Source: Mesorhizobium sp. (lineage in GTDB: Bacteria; Pseudomonadota; Alphaproteobacteria; Rhizobiales; Rhizobiaceae). From it: a stretch of DNA of 64,000 bases. Shown here piece by piece: positions 37,701-46,169 of the stretch. The notes under the pieces were generated by a model that saw only the letters and a list, made by a program, of their open reading frames with translations, did not search any database and was not told the DNA's origin. The stretch spans positions 89,946 to 153,945 of the forward strand of contig SAQG01000014.1 of assembly GCA_004020315.1 (NCBI GenBank). The letters run 5' to 3'. The translations under genes and the position numbers were made by a program. Each line of letters opens with the position of its first letter. The stretch's first letter is position 1.

Positions 37701-38178
37701 GAAGGGCCAGGTCGACTCGCACAACTTTTTCGTGGTCAACGAGCCGAAGCTCGCCTCGCTGGTATCGACGACGCCGGCGGGCGACAGCCGCAGCCTCAAC
37801 GAAGCTGTCAAAGCCAGTATCGACACGTCGAGAGTGAAGTTCGAGCGCGGTTTTTCCGAGATCGAAAAGGGCGCCGGCTATCTGAAGTTGGCCAATGGCG
37901 TGCTGCGCGGCCCGCGCATCGGCACCACCTTCCAGGGCACGCTCTACGACCAGAACAACAATATGGACATGACCGGCACCTTCATGCCGGTCTATGGCCT
38001 GAACCGCATCTTCGGCGAACTGCCGCTGTTCGGCGCGCTGCTTGGCAATGGCCGCGATCGCGGCCTGATCGGCGTGACTTACCGGCTCAGGGGCGATGCC
38101 AACAAGCCGAAACTGGACGTCAATCCGCTGTCGGTGATCGCGCCCGGAATATTCAGGTCGATCTTCGAGTATCGGTGA
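34792..38178 (+). CDS. AsmA-like/DUF3971 large envelope protein (YhdP type)
   Basis: About 1128 residues. One N-terminal membrane anchor (RLFAGLVVLVLLATAAVYAIG) is followed by a long periplasmic beta-rich body and the family C-terminus YRLRGDANKPKLDVNPLSV, then APGIFRSIFEY. YhdP/TamB/AsmA relatives are thought to bridge inner and outer membranes and carry phospholipids. The architecture and length fit YhdP-like proteins of alphaproteobacteria. The start is not certain: GTG 34792 (VDQEQPQHEKIRF) is preferred, while the open frame extends to 34711 across the divergent promoter region. Confidence 0.8.
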   Translation: MDQEQPQHEKIRFRRDEITDLGAFPSACRVPPLGQAAIGRGVRILARLFAGLVVLVLLATAAVYAIGMSGFGAERLRAEAETAIEKLAGVDVDVAVGPARLTLDGSSFIALQVSDVSLKTADGKPMADAGRVRFGIRLIPLLSGEVRLTSARISDARVVMATLPSGGDWTATLRNDDGLIDPERLADTVFAGINHALDTVREDSMRRIDLRNVDLVLPEAGLVKLVRITDATVAQSGPGGMEFSSDANVDGRALTIAASATRDMTTRRVTELDASVEMAEAREAAAAPGGTLGTIVLKLAGSEGSSENASRLTTSLSFAGSVLDLGSRGGMLPADVDLDATLVAGDNKIQVDRLQVRTGRSTFDFAGSIGPKPATGTAGEDPSYRYDLTSDRSTLAPSESSEPALDFIARVAGVYQTRSRKLVAEQIGIRSGSASEALGTASVEFVEGKVPGISVAFNVHDMPVSHVKQLWPWFSARNARLWVLKNLFGGRVVDASLQFQVVPGRLGNGIPLSSDEVFGRFQIEGSRFDTAGHIPPIRDAVGVVEFHGNDVDVALSSGNVYMASGRTVAASNGTMTVKAANRPPVIGALDIDVAGEASAIAELASYEPINAMRHVGLLPDELSGTVTGHVKADIPLQTGVDSSKLDWLVALDYKDLSLGKPFEGQTVTNANGSITVEPEKAVISAKALLNGIPAELDLVEPLRDGGPPRSRKVALVLDDKMRAAAMPGLSALLSGTIKVEIDKSGTGNETVSADLTNARLDIPWAGWSKGPGIPANVTFAMAKSGDTTTLSDFDLNGKTFSIDGGVVLVNGALSSARFSKVTLNRGDDVAVSVKRSGKGYAIDIAGNALDARSLIKQFTSDVDTATKATGSDAISVSADVNSLTGFHNETLSNLKLDYSAAGSRVNGLKVSATASSGAAISISNTTGAGRRALNVTSADAGAILRFLNIYEHMEGGSITLALAGASDGPMKGQVDSHNFFVVNEPKLASLVSTTPAGDSRSLNEAVKASIDTSRVKFERGFSEIEKGAGYLKLANGVLRGPRIGTTFQGTLYDQNNNMDMTGTFMPVYGLNRIFGELPLFGALLGNGRDRGLIGVTYRLRGDANKPKLDVNPLSVIAPGIFRSIFEYR

Positions 38179-38322
38179 GGTCGAAACCCAATCACTTCGA
38201 GCGACCGAATTCACGCCCATGACCCTAAGCCGCCCGTCGTTCGGTCATGCCGCAAGATCCGCATCGGTGGCCGGTCTTTTTTGCCGGGCCCCGATTTGAT
38301 CTGGTTCGTAGTTGCGGGCTGG

Positions 38323-40065
38323 CTACAGGTGGGCAATACCGGCTTTCAGCAGTCCTTCGCGGACGTGCTGCACGTCAGACTCCTGGGCGAAGTGCAGGGT
38401 GGCGATAAATGAATCGAGGTCGAATTGGGGATCGAGCGTTCTGATCTTGCCCAGATGCGCCGCGGCCGCGATTTCATCGCCGAGCCAGCCGTAGCAGGCA
38501 GCGGCGAAAGCGTGCTGAACCGAGTCCATGGTTGACAGATGCATGAAAGCTTCGATCGCCTCGCCATATTGGCGCGCGGCGAAATGCGCCTTTCCCAGAT
38601 GGCTCCAGAACCTCTCCGGGTGATGCGGGTTCAACTGCATTGCCTTGCGGATCCATTCAATTCCCTCTTCCGGCCTCCCCAGCCAGGTCAATAACTCGCC
38701 TTGCTGAACCACCACGAGGTCGTAATTGGGATTGAGGGCGAGGGCGCGCTCTTGATGGTAGCGCGCTGTGGTCAGCTCATTGTTGTTCACGTTCACTGCG
38801 GCGAGGATGCGGTGGACATCGGCATCGTTGTCGTCCAGCGCCAGCGCCCTGTCCAGCGCTGCCATGATGTCGTTCCAGACGGCATCCCTGTCTTCGCACC
38901 AGTTATGGACCCAGGCCTGGCCAAGGATGCAGGCCCGCCAGGCATGGGCATGGGCATAATCGGGGTCGAGCGCGACGGCCCTGTCTATCAAGGTTCGCGC
39001 GCGTTCATTATCCGCAATCGTGCTTCGGTGGTGCAGCACCTTGGCAGCAAGCACACATTCATACGCGGCCATGTTTGCAGGTTTCGCCCGCGCGAGCTGG
39101 TCCCGCTGAGCCGCCTCGACACGACCGGGCAGCGTGGCTGCGATCGCCGCGGTCACCTCATCCTGAATCGCGAATATGTCGTCCAGCTTCCGGTCATATT
39201 TGTCTGCCCAAATATGAGCGTCATTCGCCGTGTCGATGAGCTGAACCGTCACGCGCACCCTGTCGCCGATCTTGCGGACGCTTCCCTCCACCAGGTATTG
39301 GACGTCGAGTTTCTCGGCCACCTCGCGCACATTCACGGCGCGGTCCTTGTAGACGAAGCTGGAATTGCGCGAGATGACGAACAGCTCATGGTGGCGGGAC
39401 AGTTCGGTGATGATGTCCTCGGTCAGTCCGTCCGCGAAAAATTCCTGCTCGGGGTCGCCGCTCATGTTGTTGAATGGTAGCACCACTATCGAAGGTTTCG
39501 AGATGGATCGCTTTGCCTCGACTCCTGGCAGGACAGGACTGTCAAGCCCAATGCGATAGAGGCGAACCGGGCGGCTGATGTTCTTTAACGTCTTCTCGCC
39601 CAGGTCCTCCATGGTAATTTCGAGACGGTCGGCAATTTGGGTCGCCACCGCTGCGGTCACGCAGATACCGCCGACGTCGGCGAGTTGCTCGATGCGCGAG
39701 GCAATATTGACGCCGTCGCCGAAAATATCCTCATCGTCGAAAATGATGTCGCCGAGATTTATGCCGATCCTGAATTCGATACGCCGTTCTTGCGGCACAT
39801 CCGAATTGCGCCGCTTCATGCGCTGTTGGATTTCCACGGCGCATTTCACGGCATCGGTCACGCTCTGGAATTCAACGAGCATGCCGTCTCCGGTGGTCTT
39901 GATGATCCGGCCCTTGTTCTTCGCGATGGCGGGATCGACCAGTTCTATGCGATGGGTCCGAAGGCGTGCGAGCGTGCCGGATTCGTCGGCCTCCATTAGC
40001 CGACTGTAGCCCGCCATATCGGCAGCCAGAATTGCGGCTAGTCTCTGTTCCATCGCTTGAACCAA
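38323..40065 (-). CDS. adenylate/guanylate cyclase with TolB-like and TPR domains
   Basis: A 580-residue signalling protein. The N-terminal class III cyclase domain (about 8-170) has both metal Asp sites (LAADMAGYSRLM and KTTGDGMLVEF) and the transition-state Asn/Arg pair in GDGVNIASRIE. A central TolB/FlgO-like domain (PSIVVLPFNNMSGDPEQEFF) is followed by TPR repeats to the C-terminus. No membrane segment or signal peptide is seen, so it is probably cytoplasmic. Rhizobia carry many such paralogues, mostly without known input. The catalytic residues look intact, so cAMP production is plausible. Start ATG 40065 or 40053. Confidence 0.9.
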   Translation of the reverse strand: MVQAMEQRLAAILAADMAGYSRLMEADESGTLARLRTHRIELVDPAIAKNKGRIIKTTGDGMLVEFQSVTDAVKCAVEIQQRMKRRNSDVPQERRIEFRIGINLGDIIFDDEDIFGDGVNIASRIEQLADVGGICVTAAVATQIADRLEITMEDLGEKTLKNISRPVRLYRIGLDSPVLPGVEAKRSISKPSIVVLPFNNMSGDPEQEFFADGLTEDIITELSRHHELFVISRNSSFVYKDRAVNVREVAEKLDVQYLVEGSVRKIGDRVRVTVQLIDTANDAHIWADKYDRKLDDIFAIQDEVTAAIAATLPGRVEAAQRDQLARAKPANMAAYECVLAAKVLHHRSTIADNERARTLIDRAVALDPDYAHAHAWRACILGQAWVHNWCEDRDAVWNDIMAALDRALALDDNDADVHRILAAVNVNNNELTTARYHQERALALNPNYDLVVVQQGELLTWLGRPEEGIEWIRKAMQLNPHHPERFWSHLGKAHFAARQYGEAIEAFMHLSTMDSVQHAFAAACYGWLGDEIAAAAHLGKIRTLDPQFDLDSFIATLHFAQESDVQHVREGLLKAGIAHL

Positions 40066-40498
40066 AAACCAAGCCTATCCTTCCTGGGCTGCCAAATCCA
40101 GCAATTTGGGCTTGTAGCTAAATCGAGAAGTCTTCCTACCGCAGCAGCAAGAAAGGGCGGATCAGAACCTTCCGCCTTCCGCCAAGTGGCTGCGAACTCG
40201 ATCGCATCAATGGGGGAGACGCCCCGATCCGCGCGGCGTCAGACCGGAACGTCCGATATGAACACGAGTTGGGACCATAGTGGCTGCACTCGCTGACGTC
40301 TGCAAATGGCGCTACCTGCTCGTTCCGATTGATGAGACGAATGGCAATATCCACCCATCTGGGCCATTCTCAGCAGCTACCTGATTAACCTAGGCCGTGA
40401 TTCCGAACCGAAGGTCAGCGCAGCAAGAAGTGAAACCGGTTTCGGAAAAGGGCTAATGGAGCCCCATCCCGATTCCATCGGGATCGATCAGGCGCCGG
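40066..40498. other. intergenic region with a decayed repeat copy
   Basis: 433 nt without a gene. It holds a fragment of the GCATGATC-type repeat (AAGTGAAACCGGTTTCGGAA at 40428-40447) and an 8-bp stem hairpin ATCCCGAT/ATCGGGAT at 40466-40484, just after the tyrS stop on the minus strand, without a T-run. Confidence 0.5.
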
Positions 40499-41752
40499 TC
40501 AGACCGGCCGCACCAGAACGTGTTTTTTCTTGCCGAGCGACAGTTTTACGACTTGTTCCGGGCCGAGATCCTGAAGTGTCACCAACCGGCGATCGTCGGA
40601 CACCGACTGGTCGTTCAGACGCACGGCGCCGCCCTGGATGTGTCGCCGCGCCTCGCCATTGGACGCGGCAAGCCCGGCGGTGACGAACAGCGACAATATG
40701 CCGACGCCGCTTTCCAGATCGGCCTTGCCCACCTCGACGGTCGGCAGTGTGTCGGCGGTAACACCTTCCTCGAACGTTTTGCGCGCTGTCTCTTCCGCCT
40801 GCTCGGCGGCCTCGCGGCCGTGCAGAAGCGTACAGATTTCAGTGGCCAGGATCTTCTTCGCCTCGTTAATGTCGGAGCCGCCAAGCCGTTCCAAACGCGC
40901 GACCTCATCCAGAGGCAGGGTCGTGTAGAGCTTGAGAAAGCGGCCGACGTCGGCATCCTCGGTGTTGCGCCAGTATTGCCAGAACTCGTAAGGCGACAGC
41001 ATTTCGGCATCGAGCCAGACCGCGCCTGAAGCCGACTTGCCCATCTTGGCGCCGGACGAGGTGGTGAGCAGCGGCGTTGTCAGCGCGTAAAGCTGCGCGC
41101 CCTCCATGCGATGGCCGAGATCGATACCGTTGACGATGTTGCCCCACTGGTCGGAGCCGCCCATCTGCAGCCGGCAGCCGAGACGCTTGTAGAGTTCGAC
41201 GAAGTCATAGGCCTGCAGGATCATGTAGTTGAATTCGAGGAACGACAGTGATTGCTCGCGCTCGAGCCTGAGCTTGACCGAATCGAAGGCTAGCATGCGA
41301 TTGACCGAGAAATGCCGGCCGACATCGCGCAGAAAGTTGACGTAATTGATTTCCATCAGCCAGTCGGCGTTGTTGACCATGATGGCGTCGTTCGGACCAC
41401 CGCCGAATTTGAGATAGGGCATGAAGTTGCGGCGGATACCGGCCAGATTGTCCTCGATATCCCCAGGCGTCAGAAGCTTGCGTGCCTCGTCCTTGAACGA
41501 CGGATCGCCGATCATCGAGGTGCCGCCGCCCATCAGCGCGATCGGCCGGTGACCGGTCTGCTGCAGCCAGTGCAGCATCATGATCTGGATCAGCGACCCG
41601 GCATGCAGGCTCTTGGCGGTCGCATCGAAGCCGATATAGGCGCTTACCGTTTCCTTGGCGAAAAGCTGGTCGAGCCCGGCATCATCCGAAATCTGGTGGA
41701 TGAAGCCGCGCTCGCTCATTATGCGCAGGAAATCGGATTTGAAGGCGGACAT
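40499..41752 (-). CDS. tyrS: tyrosine-tRNA ligase
   Basis: A 417-residue class I synthetase charging tRNA-Tyr. The HIGH-like motif lies in FDATAKSLHAGSL, the KMSKS-like motif in GAKMGKSASGAV, tyrosine-site residues in MILQAYDF and GGSDQWGN, and an S4 RNA-binding domain is at the C-terminus (HIQGGAVRLNDQSV). Full length. Start at ATG 41752 behind GGGAAAG; an upstream in-frame ATG at 41776 has no site. Confidence 0.96.
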   Translation of the reverse strand: MSAFKSDFLRIMSERGFIHQISDDAGLDQLFAKETVSAYIGFDATAKSLHAGSLIQIMMLHWLQQTGHRPIALMGGGTSMIGDPSFKDEARKLLTPGDIEDNLAGIRRNFMPYLKFGGGPNDAIMVNNADWLMEINYVNFLRDVGRHFSVNRMLAFDSVKLRLEREQSLSFLEFNYMILQAYDFVELYKRLGCRLQMGGSDQWGNIVNGIDLGHRMEGAQLYALTTPLLTTSSGAKMGKSASGAVWLDAEMLSPYEFWQYWRNTEDADVGRFLKLYTTLPLDEVARLERLGGSDINEAKKILATEICTLLHGREAAEQAEETARKTFEEGVTADTLPTVEVGKADLESGVGILSLFVTAGLAASNGEARRHIQGGAVRLNDQSVSDDRRLVTLQDLGPEQVVKLSLGKKKHVLVRPV

Positions 41753-42070
41753 TTTTTCTTTCCCGAAAGCGCCCAACCGAAGCGGATCGGGCGTGGTATG
41801 CGTGAACGCGGGCGTTTAGCATCCAAGCGCGGTCAGCAAAAGAGGAATCCGGTTTTGCGTCCGATCGCGTTTTACATGATCGGTTCGGTGCGAACGCAAT
41901 CACGGGGTCGTGAAACGGCGCAAGCTCGTCTTCCGGCTGCATCCTTGCTTCATCGTTTGGGCTGGCGTAATGAGGCGCCGCGCCAGCGGGTTCTTTGCGC
42001 CTGACCCGTTGGAACGGCACCCCACGGCATCGAATCGAATGCCATATCCTGTGACAGAGCCCGACCCGAA
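41753..42070. other. intergenic region between tyrS and the glycosyltransferase gene
   Basis: 318 nt holding the divergent promoters. A short plus-strand frame (41910-42176) overlaps the glycosyltransferase start and lacks a ribosome site. Nothing else is seen. Confidence 0.4.
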
Positions 42071-42799
42071 ATGCCGGAGATATCCATCGTCATTCCTTGC
42101 CGGAACGAGGCGGCGAACCTGCCGCTTCTGCTTGACGAGATCGGGGCGGCGATGGCCGGGCGCGACTTTGAGGTGATCGTCGTCAATGACGGTTCGACCG
42201 ACGAAACCACCTCGGTGCTTGCTGCCCAGGCAGTGCTTCGTCCGTTTCCGCTTCGCCACCTCCGGCATGAGAAATCCGCCGGCCAGTCTTTTTCTGTGCG
42301 TTCGGGCGCATGGGCTGCCCGCGGCGATATCGTCGCCACGATCGATGGCGATGGCCAGAACGATCCCAAATACATTCCAGTGCTGGTCGATGCTCTGCGG
42401 CAGGCCGGTCCCGGTTTCGGTGTTGCGCAAGGGCAGCGCCTGAAGCGTCGCGACAGCAAGATCAAGCAACTGGCGTCCCGGTTTGCCAACTGGCTGAGAA
42501 AAGCCGTCTTGCATGACGAGACCCGCGACACGGGCTGCGGCCTGAAGGCGATATATACGGACATCCTCAGGAGATTGCCGTTCTTCGACGGCACGCACCG
42601 CTTTGTTCCGGCCCTCGTCATCCAGGAGGGGTATCGCGTCGTGCATTGCGACGTCGTCGACCGCTCTCGCCGCCACGGCAAGTCGAATTACGGAATTTTC
42701 GATCGCGGCCTGCAAGGGGTGCTTGATCTCGCCGGTGTCTGGTGGCTGCGCCGCCGGCGCCGCCGAATGCCAAAAACAGAGGAAATCCGGCATGGCTAA
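42071..42799 (+). CDS. family 2 glycosyltransferase, dolichol-phosphate-mannose synthase-like
   Basis: A 242-residue GT-A enzyme: SIVIPCRNEAANLP, IVVNDGSTDET (nucleotide binding), the metal motif DGDGQNDP and the acceptor region DTGCGLKAIYTDILRRL. It matches polyprenyl-phosphate glycosyltransferases (DPM1/ArnC-type) without C-terminal membrane spans, ending instead in a basic tail. Its stop overlaps the LAB_N gene by 8 nt. That pairing is common in lipid A or lipid-linked sugar modification, with the small membrane protein as partner. Confidence 0.9.
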   Translation: MPEISIVIPCRNEAANLPLLLDEIGAAMAGRDFEVIVVNDGSTDETTSVLAAQAVLRPFPLRHLRHEKSAGQSFSVRSGAWAARGDIVATIDGDGQNDPKYIPVLVDALRQAGPGFGVAQGQRLKRRDSKIKQLASRFANWLRKAVLHDETRDTGCGLKAIYTDILRRLPFFDGTHRFVPALVIQEGYRVVHCDVVDRSRRHGKSNYGIFDRGLQGVLDLAGVWWLRRRRRRMPKTEEIRHG

Positions 42800-43124
42800 C
42801 GTGCTTCAGGAACTGGCGGGCTGGCTTCACGACGTCTTCGTCAAGCAGTTCGATACGTGGATTCTGCTCGGCTTTGTCGCCCAGTTCTTTTTCAGCATGC
42901 GTTTCGTCGTGCAGTGGATCGCATCGGAAAAAGCCAAGCGCAGCGTCGTGCCGATCGCTTTCTGGTTCTTTTCGCTGTTCGGCGGCAGCATGCTGCTGAT
43001 CTACGCCATCCAGCGGCAGGATCCGGTGTTCATCGCCGGCCAGGCCCTGGGCCTGTTCATCTACATCCGCAACCTGTGGCTGATCGCCAACGAGCGCAAG
43101 GCGGCGATGACCAAGGTCGATTAA
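42792..43124 (+). CDS. lipid A biosynthesis N-terminal domain (LAB_N) membrane protein
   Basis: A 110-residue protein with the LAB_N fold: three hydrophobic segments (DTWILLGFVAQFFFSMRFVV, PIAFWFFSLFGGSMLLIYAI, DPVFIAGQALGLFIYIRNLW) with the conserved QWIASEK and RQDPVF motifs. This domain is found in front of or beside lipid A enzymes and GT2 transferases. Start at ATG 42792, inside the end of the glycosyltransferase gene. Likely its membrane partner. Confidence 0.88.
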   Translation: MANVLQELAGWLHDVFVKQFDTWILLGFVAQFFFSMRFVVQWIASEKAKRSVVPIAFWFFSLFGGSMLLIYAIQRQDPVFIAGQALGLFIYIRNLWLIANERKAAMTKVD

Positions 43125-43238
43125 CCGACCTGCCTCCCAGCGCGACGTGGCTCAAGCCGGCAAGGTCGGCACCGATGCCTGCCTGGCCGCAGCAAATCCC
43201 TGAGAGACTCCGGGCTGCGACCTTGCACGAAGTCGGTC

Positions 43239-43889
43239 CTATCTGTCGTCCAGTCCGCCGTAGGATCTAACAAGCAGGACCATGTCGGGCGAGTTCGAGC
43301 CCTCGCTCTCGAGCCCCTCGGCGACACCGCTACGGTCGGCGATGGGCCGGTTCTGGCTGACCTTCCACTTGCCTTGCATGTCCGTGATCTCGATTTCCAG
43401 CCCGACAATGCCCCTGATTTGCGACTGGATGAAGCTGGCTGGTGCGTCGGTCACCGCCCAGGGTGCTTCGCGAGCGGCTTCCTGTGATACCGTCAGCTCG
43501 GAGATCTGCTGGGCCAGCCAGTTCTGGTCCTCGATCACCGTGACGGTGCCACGCACCTGGACGATGGCATAGTTCCAGGTCGGCACGACCTTCCCGGTTT
43601 CGCGCTTGGTCTCGTACCAGGACGGCGTCACGTAGGCATCGGTGCCCTGGAAGACGACCAGCACGGGCGATGCCGGGCTGTCGGCCAGCAGGCGCCATTG
43701 CGGATTGGCTCTCGCCAGATGAGCGCGCAGCCTGCCGTTCGGCGGCACTTCGGCGTCGAGCAGGAACGGAATCGCGTTCGCGACCGGCCCCTCGGCCCCA
43801 TTTGAAACCAGCAGGCCAAGCGGATGCGCCCGGATCAGCCCGTGCAGGACGTCCTGTCGCGTTTCCTGGAAATGCGGGGGCTGGTACAT
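43239..43889 (-). CDS. PaiB-like FMN-binding protein
   Basis: A 216-residue protein of the PaiB family (split-barrel FMN fold) that starts MYQPPHFQETRQDVL. Motifs: HPLGLLVSNG, FQGTDAYVTPSWYETKRETG (the family signature PSWY), KVVPTWNYAIVQVRG. PaiB in Bacillus is a negative regulator of sporulation and protease genes; elsewhere the role is unclear and may be enzymatic. The next upstream minus-strand gene is the hydrolase 13 nt away. Confidence 0.88.
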   Translation of the reverse strand: MYQPPHFQETRQDVLHGLIRAHPLGLLVSNGAEGPVANAIPFLLDAEVPPNGRLRAHLARANPQWRLLADSPASPVLVVFQGTDAYVTPSWYETKRETGKVVPTWNYAIVQVRGTVTVIEDQNWLAQQISELTVSQEAAREAPWAVTDAPASFIQSQIRGIVGLEIEITDMQGKWKVSQNRPIADRSGVAEGLESEGSNSPDMVLLVRSYGGLDDR

Positions 43890-43902
43890 CGCTGTTCGCT
43901 GC

Positions 43903-44577
43903 CTATCTCAACCGTTTCGGCCGCGGGTCGGACAACTCGCCGGCCAGACGGCGATCGAGATAGTCCGCGCATTCCTGGAGCAGGAGGTCCGCGTCGTTGG
44001 AGAAGAAATGGTTGGCGCCGGGCAAGGTCTTCTGGGTGATGGTGATGCCCTTTTGCGTGTGCAGCTTGTCGACCAGCCCCTGCACGTCCTTTGGCGGCGC
44101 GACCTTGTCGGCGTCGCCATGGATGATGAGGCCGGACGACGGGCAGGGCGCCAGGAACGAGAAATCATAGGTGTTGGGCTGCGGCGCGATCGAGATGAAG
44201 CCTTCGATCTCCGGCCGGCGCATCAGAAGCTGCATGCCGATCCATGAGCCAAACGAATAGCCGGCGACCCAGCAGCTCTTGGAATCCGGATGCAGCGATT
44301 GCACCCAGTCGAGTGCCGCGGCCGCATCCGACAATTCGCCGGTGCCGTGGTCGAATTCGCCCTGGCTGCGGCCGATGCCGCGGAAGTTGAAGCGAAGCGT
44401 GGTGAAATCCCGCTTCTGGAACATGTAGAAGAGGTCGTAGACGATCTTGTTGTTCATCGTGCCGCCGAACTGGGGGTGCGGGTGCAGGATGATCGCAATC
44501 GGCGCGCTCTTTTCCTTGGAAGGCTGGTAGCGACCCTCCAGGCGGCCGGCTGGACCGGTGAAAATGACCTCAGGCAT
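43903..44577 (-). CDS. alpha/beta hydrolase
   Basis: A 224-residue compact serine hydrolase with nucleophile Ser in AGYSFGSWIG, acid in IIHGDADKVAPP and His in PGANHFF. An HPHPQFGGTMNNK oxyanion loop near the N-terminus is typical of this small family of YfhR/CocE-like hydrolases. No signal peptide. ATG 44577 lies behind GGAG (7 nt); the frame is open to 44715 without a site. It is divergent from the suf operon, whose Irr-type box lies between the two. Confidence 0.88.
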   Translation of the reverse strand: MPEVIFTGPAGRLEGRYQPSKEKSAPIAIILHPHPQFGGTMNNKIVYDLFYMFQKRDFTTLRFNFRGIGRSQGEFDHGTGELSDAAAALDWVQSLHPDSKSCWVAGYSFGSWIGMQLLMRRPEIEGFISIAPQPNTYDFSFLAPCPSSGLIIHGDADKVAPPKDVQGLVDKLHTQKGITITQKTLPGANHFFSNDADLLLQECADYLDRRLAGELSDPRPKRLR

Positions 44578-44667
44578 AAAATACTCCATATGGCATATGA
44601 ATGCGCGGCGCCCGGAACAACTCTTCCTCTGGCCTTGACGCAGGGCGAGCGTCTTCTTAGAAGCTAG

Positions 44668-44684
44668 TTTAGAATTGTTCAAAA
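44668..44684. promoter_or_regulatory. Irr box (iron control element) upstream of the suf operon
   Basis: TTTAGAA TTG TTCAAAA differs at one position from the ICE consensus TTTAGAA-N3-TTCTAAA bound by rhizobial Irr. An 11-bp palindrome CTTCTTAGAAG (44653-44663) lies just to the left. It is 134 nt upstream of the first suf gene. Iron control of suf operons by RirA/Irr is established in rhizobia; binding here is predicted. Confidence 0.6.
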
Positions 44685-44818
44685 CTGGGTGGCCAAAACG
44701 TCGTGGTTCGGCCATCCGCGCCGTAAGTCGCGTAAATAGGACGGCTTGCCTTGCAATTTCAAGGAAATAACGCGCTATCCTCGCGGAATGGCTCTTGAAG
44801 GGACCGATCGAAACGAAA

Positions 44819-45982
44819 ATGGCCGGAAGACGCGCCTATCTCGACTACAATGCCAGCGCGCCGCTGCTTGCCGCGGCGCGCGCGGCAATGATTGCCGCGC
44901 TCGATACTGCCGCCAACCCGTCATCGGCCCATGCCGAAGGTCGTGCGGCACGGCGGCTGATCGAGAATGCAAGGCGCGACGTGGCGGCCCTCGTCAACGC
45001 CAGCGCCCAGCATGTTGTGTTCACCTCTGGTGCGACGGAAGCCGCCTCGACGCTGCTCACGCCGGATTGGCAGATGGGGCGCGGCACTGTCCGCATGAGC
45101 CGGCTCTATGTCTGCGAAGCCGATCATCCTTGTTTGCTGAATGGCGGGCGTTTTCCGGCAGCCCAGGTGACGCACTTCGGCGTCGACGCCGACGGCGTCG
45201 TCAGGCTGGACGCGTTGGCGGCGGCACTCGCCGCCCATGACAAGGCAGACGGCCTGCCGCTGGTGGCGATCCATGCCGCCAACAACGAGACCGGCGTTAT
45301 CCAGCCGGTCGGGCGCGTCGCCGAAATCGTCAAAGCGGTGGGCGGCATCCTGGTCGTCGACGCCGTGCAGGCAGCCGGTCGCATTCCGCTCGATATGTCA
45401 GCGGGTTACGCCGATTACTTGATTCTGTCTTCGCACAAGATCGGCGGTCCCAAGGGCGTTGGCGCCATTATCGCCGCCTCGGACCTGATGATGCCCAGGC
45501 CCTTGATCGCCGGCGGTGGCCAGGAAAAGGGTCATCGTGGCGGCACCGAAAATCTGTCCGCGATCGCCGGTTTTGGCGCGGCGGCGCGGGAGGCCCTGAT
45601 CGGATTGAAGAGTATCGATGCGGTCGGTAGCCGCCGCGACGAGATCGAGGCCATCGTGAAAACGCTGGTACCGGATGCGGAAATCTTCGGAACCGGGGCG
45701 CCGAGGCTTGCCAATACGACATTCTTCGCTATTGCGGGCATCAAGGCCGAGACGGCGCAGATCGCCTTCGATCTGGCGGGCGTAGCGCTGTCGGCCGGTT
45801 CCGCCTGTTCATCGGCTAAGGTCGGCCCGAGCCATGTGCTGAAAGCCATGGGTTACAATGACAGCCTTGGCGCTTTGCGGGTGTCCATTGGCCACGCAAC
45901 GAGCGCTGAGGATATCGGACTGTTCCGCACTGCGCTGGCGGGTATTGTCTCACGCCGCGCAGGCAGGGAAGAAGCCGCCTGA
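44819..45982 (+). CDS. sufS2: cysteine desulfurase (NifS/IscS-like), first gene of the suf operon
   Basis: A 387-residue PLP enzyme taking sulfur from cysteine. The PLP Lys is in LSSHKIGGPKG, the cofactor His region in NNETGVIQPVG, and the persulfide Cys in SAGSACSSAKVGPSH. The loop sequence places it in the NifS/IscS class I group, distinct from SufS encoded downstream. Rhizobium leguminosarum has the same order (sufS2-B-C-D-S1-X-A), hence the symbol. The start is probably ATG 44819, though an upstream TTG (44795) is in frame. Confidence 0.92.
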   Translation: MAGRRAYLDYNASAPLLAAARAAMIAALDTAANPSSAHAEGRAARRLIENARRDVAALVNASAQHVVFTSGATEAASTLLTPDWQMGRGTVRMSRLYVCEADHPCLLNGGRFPAAQVTHFGVDADGVVRLDALAAALAAHDKADGLPLVAIHAANNETGVIQPVGRVAEIVKAVGGILVVDAVQAAGRIPLDMSAGYADYLILSSHKIGGPKGVGAIIAASDLMMPRPLIAGGGQEKGHRGGTENLSAIAGFGAAAREALIGLKSIDAVGSRRDEIEAIVKTLVPDAEIFGTGAPRLANTTFFAIAGIKAETAQIAFDLAGVALSAGSACSSAKVGPSHVLKAMGYNDSLGALRVSIGHATSAEDIGLFRTALAGIVSRRAGREEAA

Positions 45983-46169
45983 GCGCGGCAAACAAACGCA
46001 GGCCTTCTGGCCTGGTAGAGCCGTGCGTTTCATGGTGGCCGGGTGAATTTCCGGCAGGGACGCACTATATGGAACTTACGCCGCCTCGGTTGCCTCACGG
46101 GCACTCGTTTCGCGGTGCCATAGTTTGAAAACTGCCGGGCCTTGACCCCGGCGTGGATGGAGAACGCTA

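Noticed and set aside
36331..38220. 629-codon minus-strand frame opposite the AsmA-like gene
   Set aside because: Antisense shadow. The plus-strand protein has a membrane anchor and the family C-terminus.
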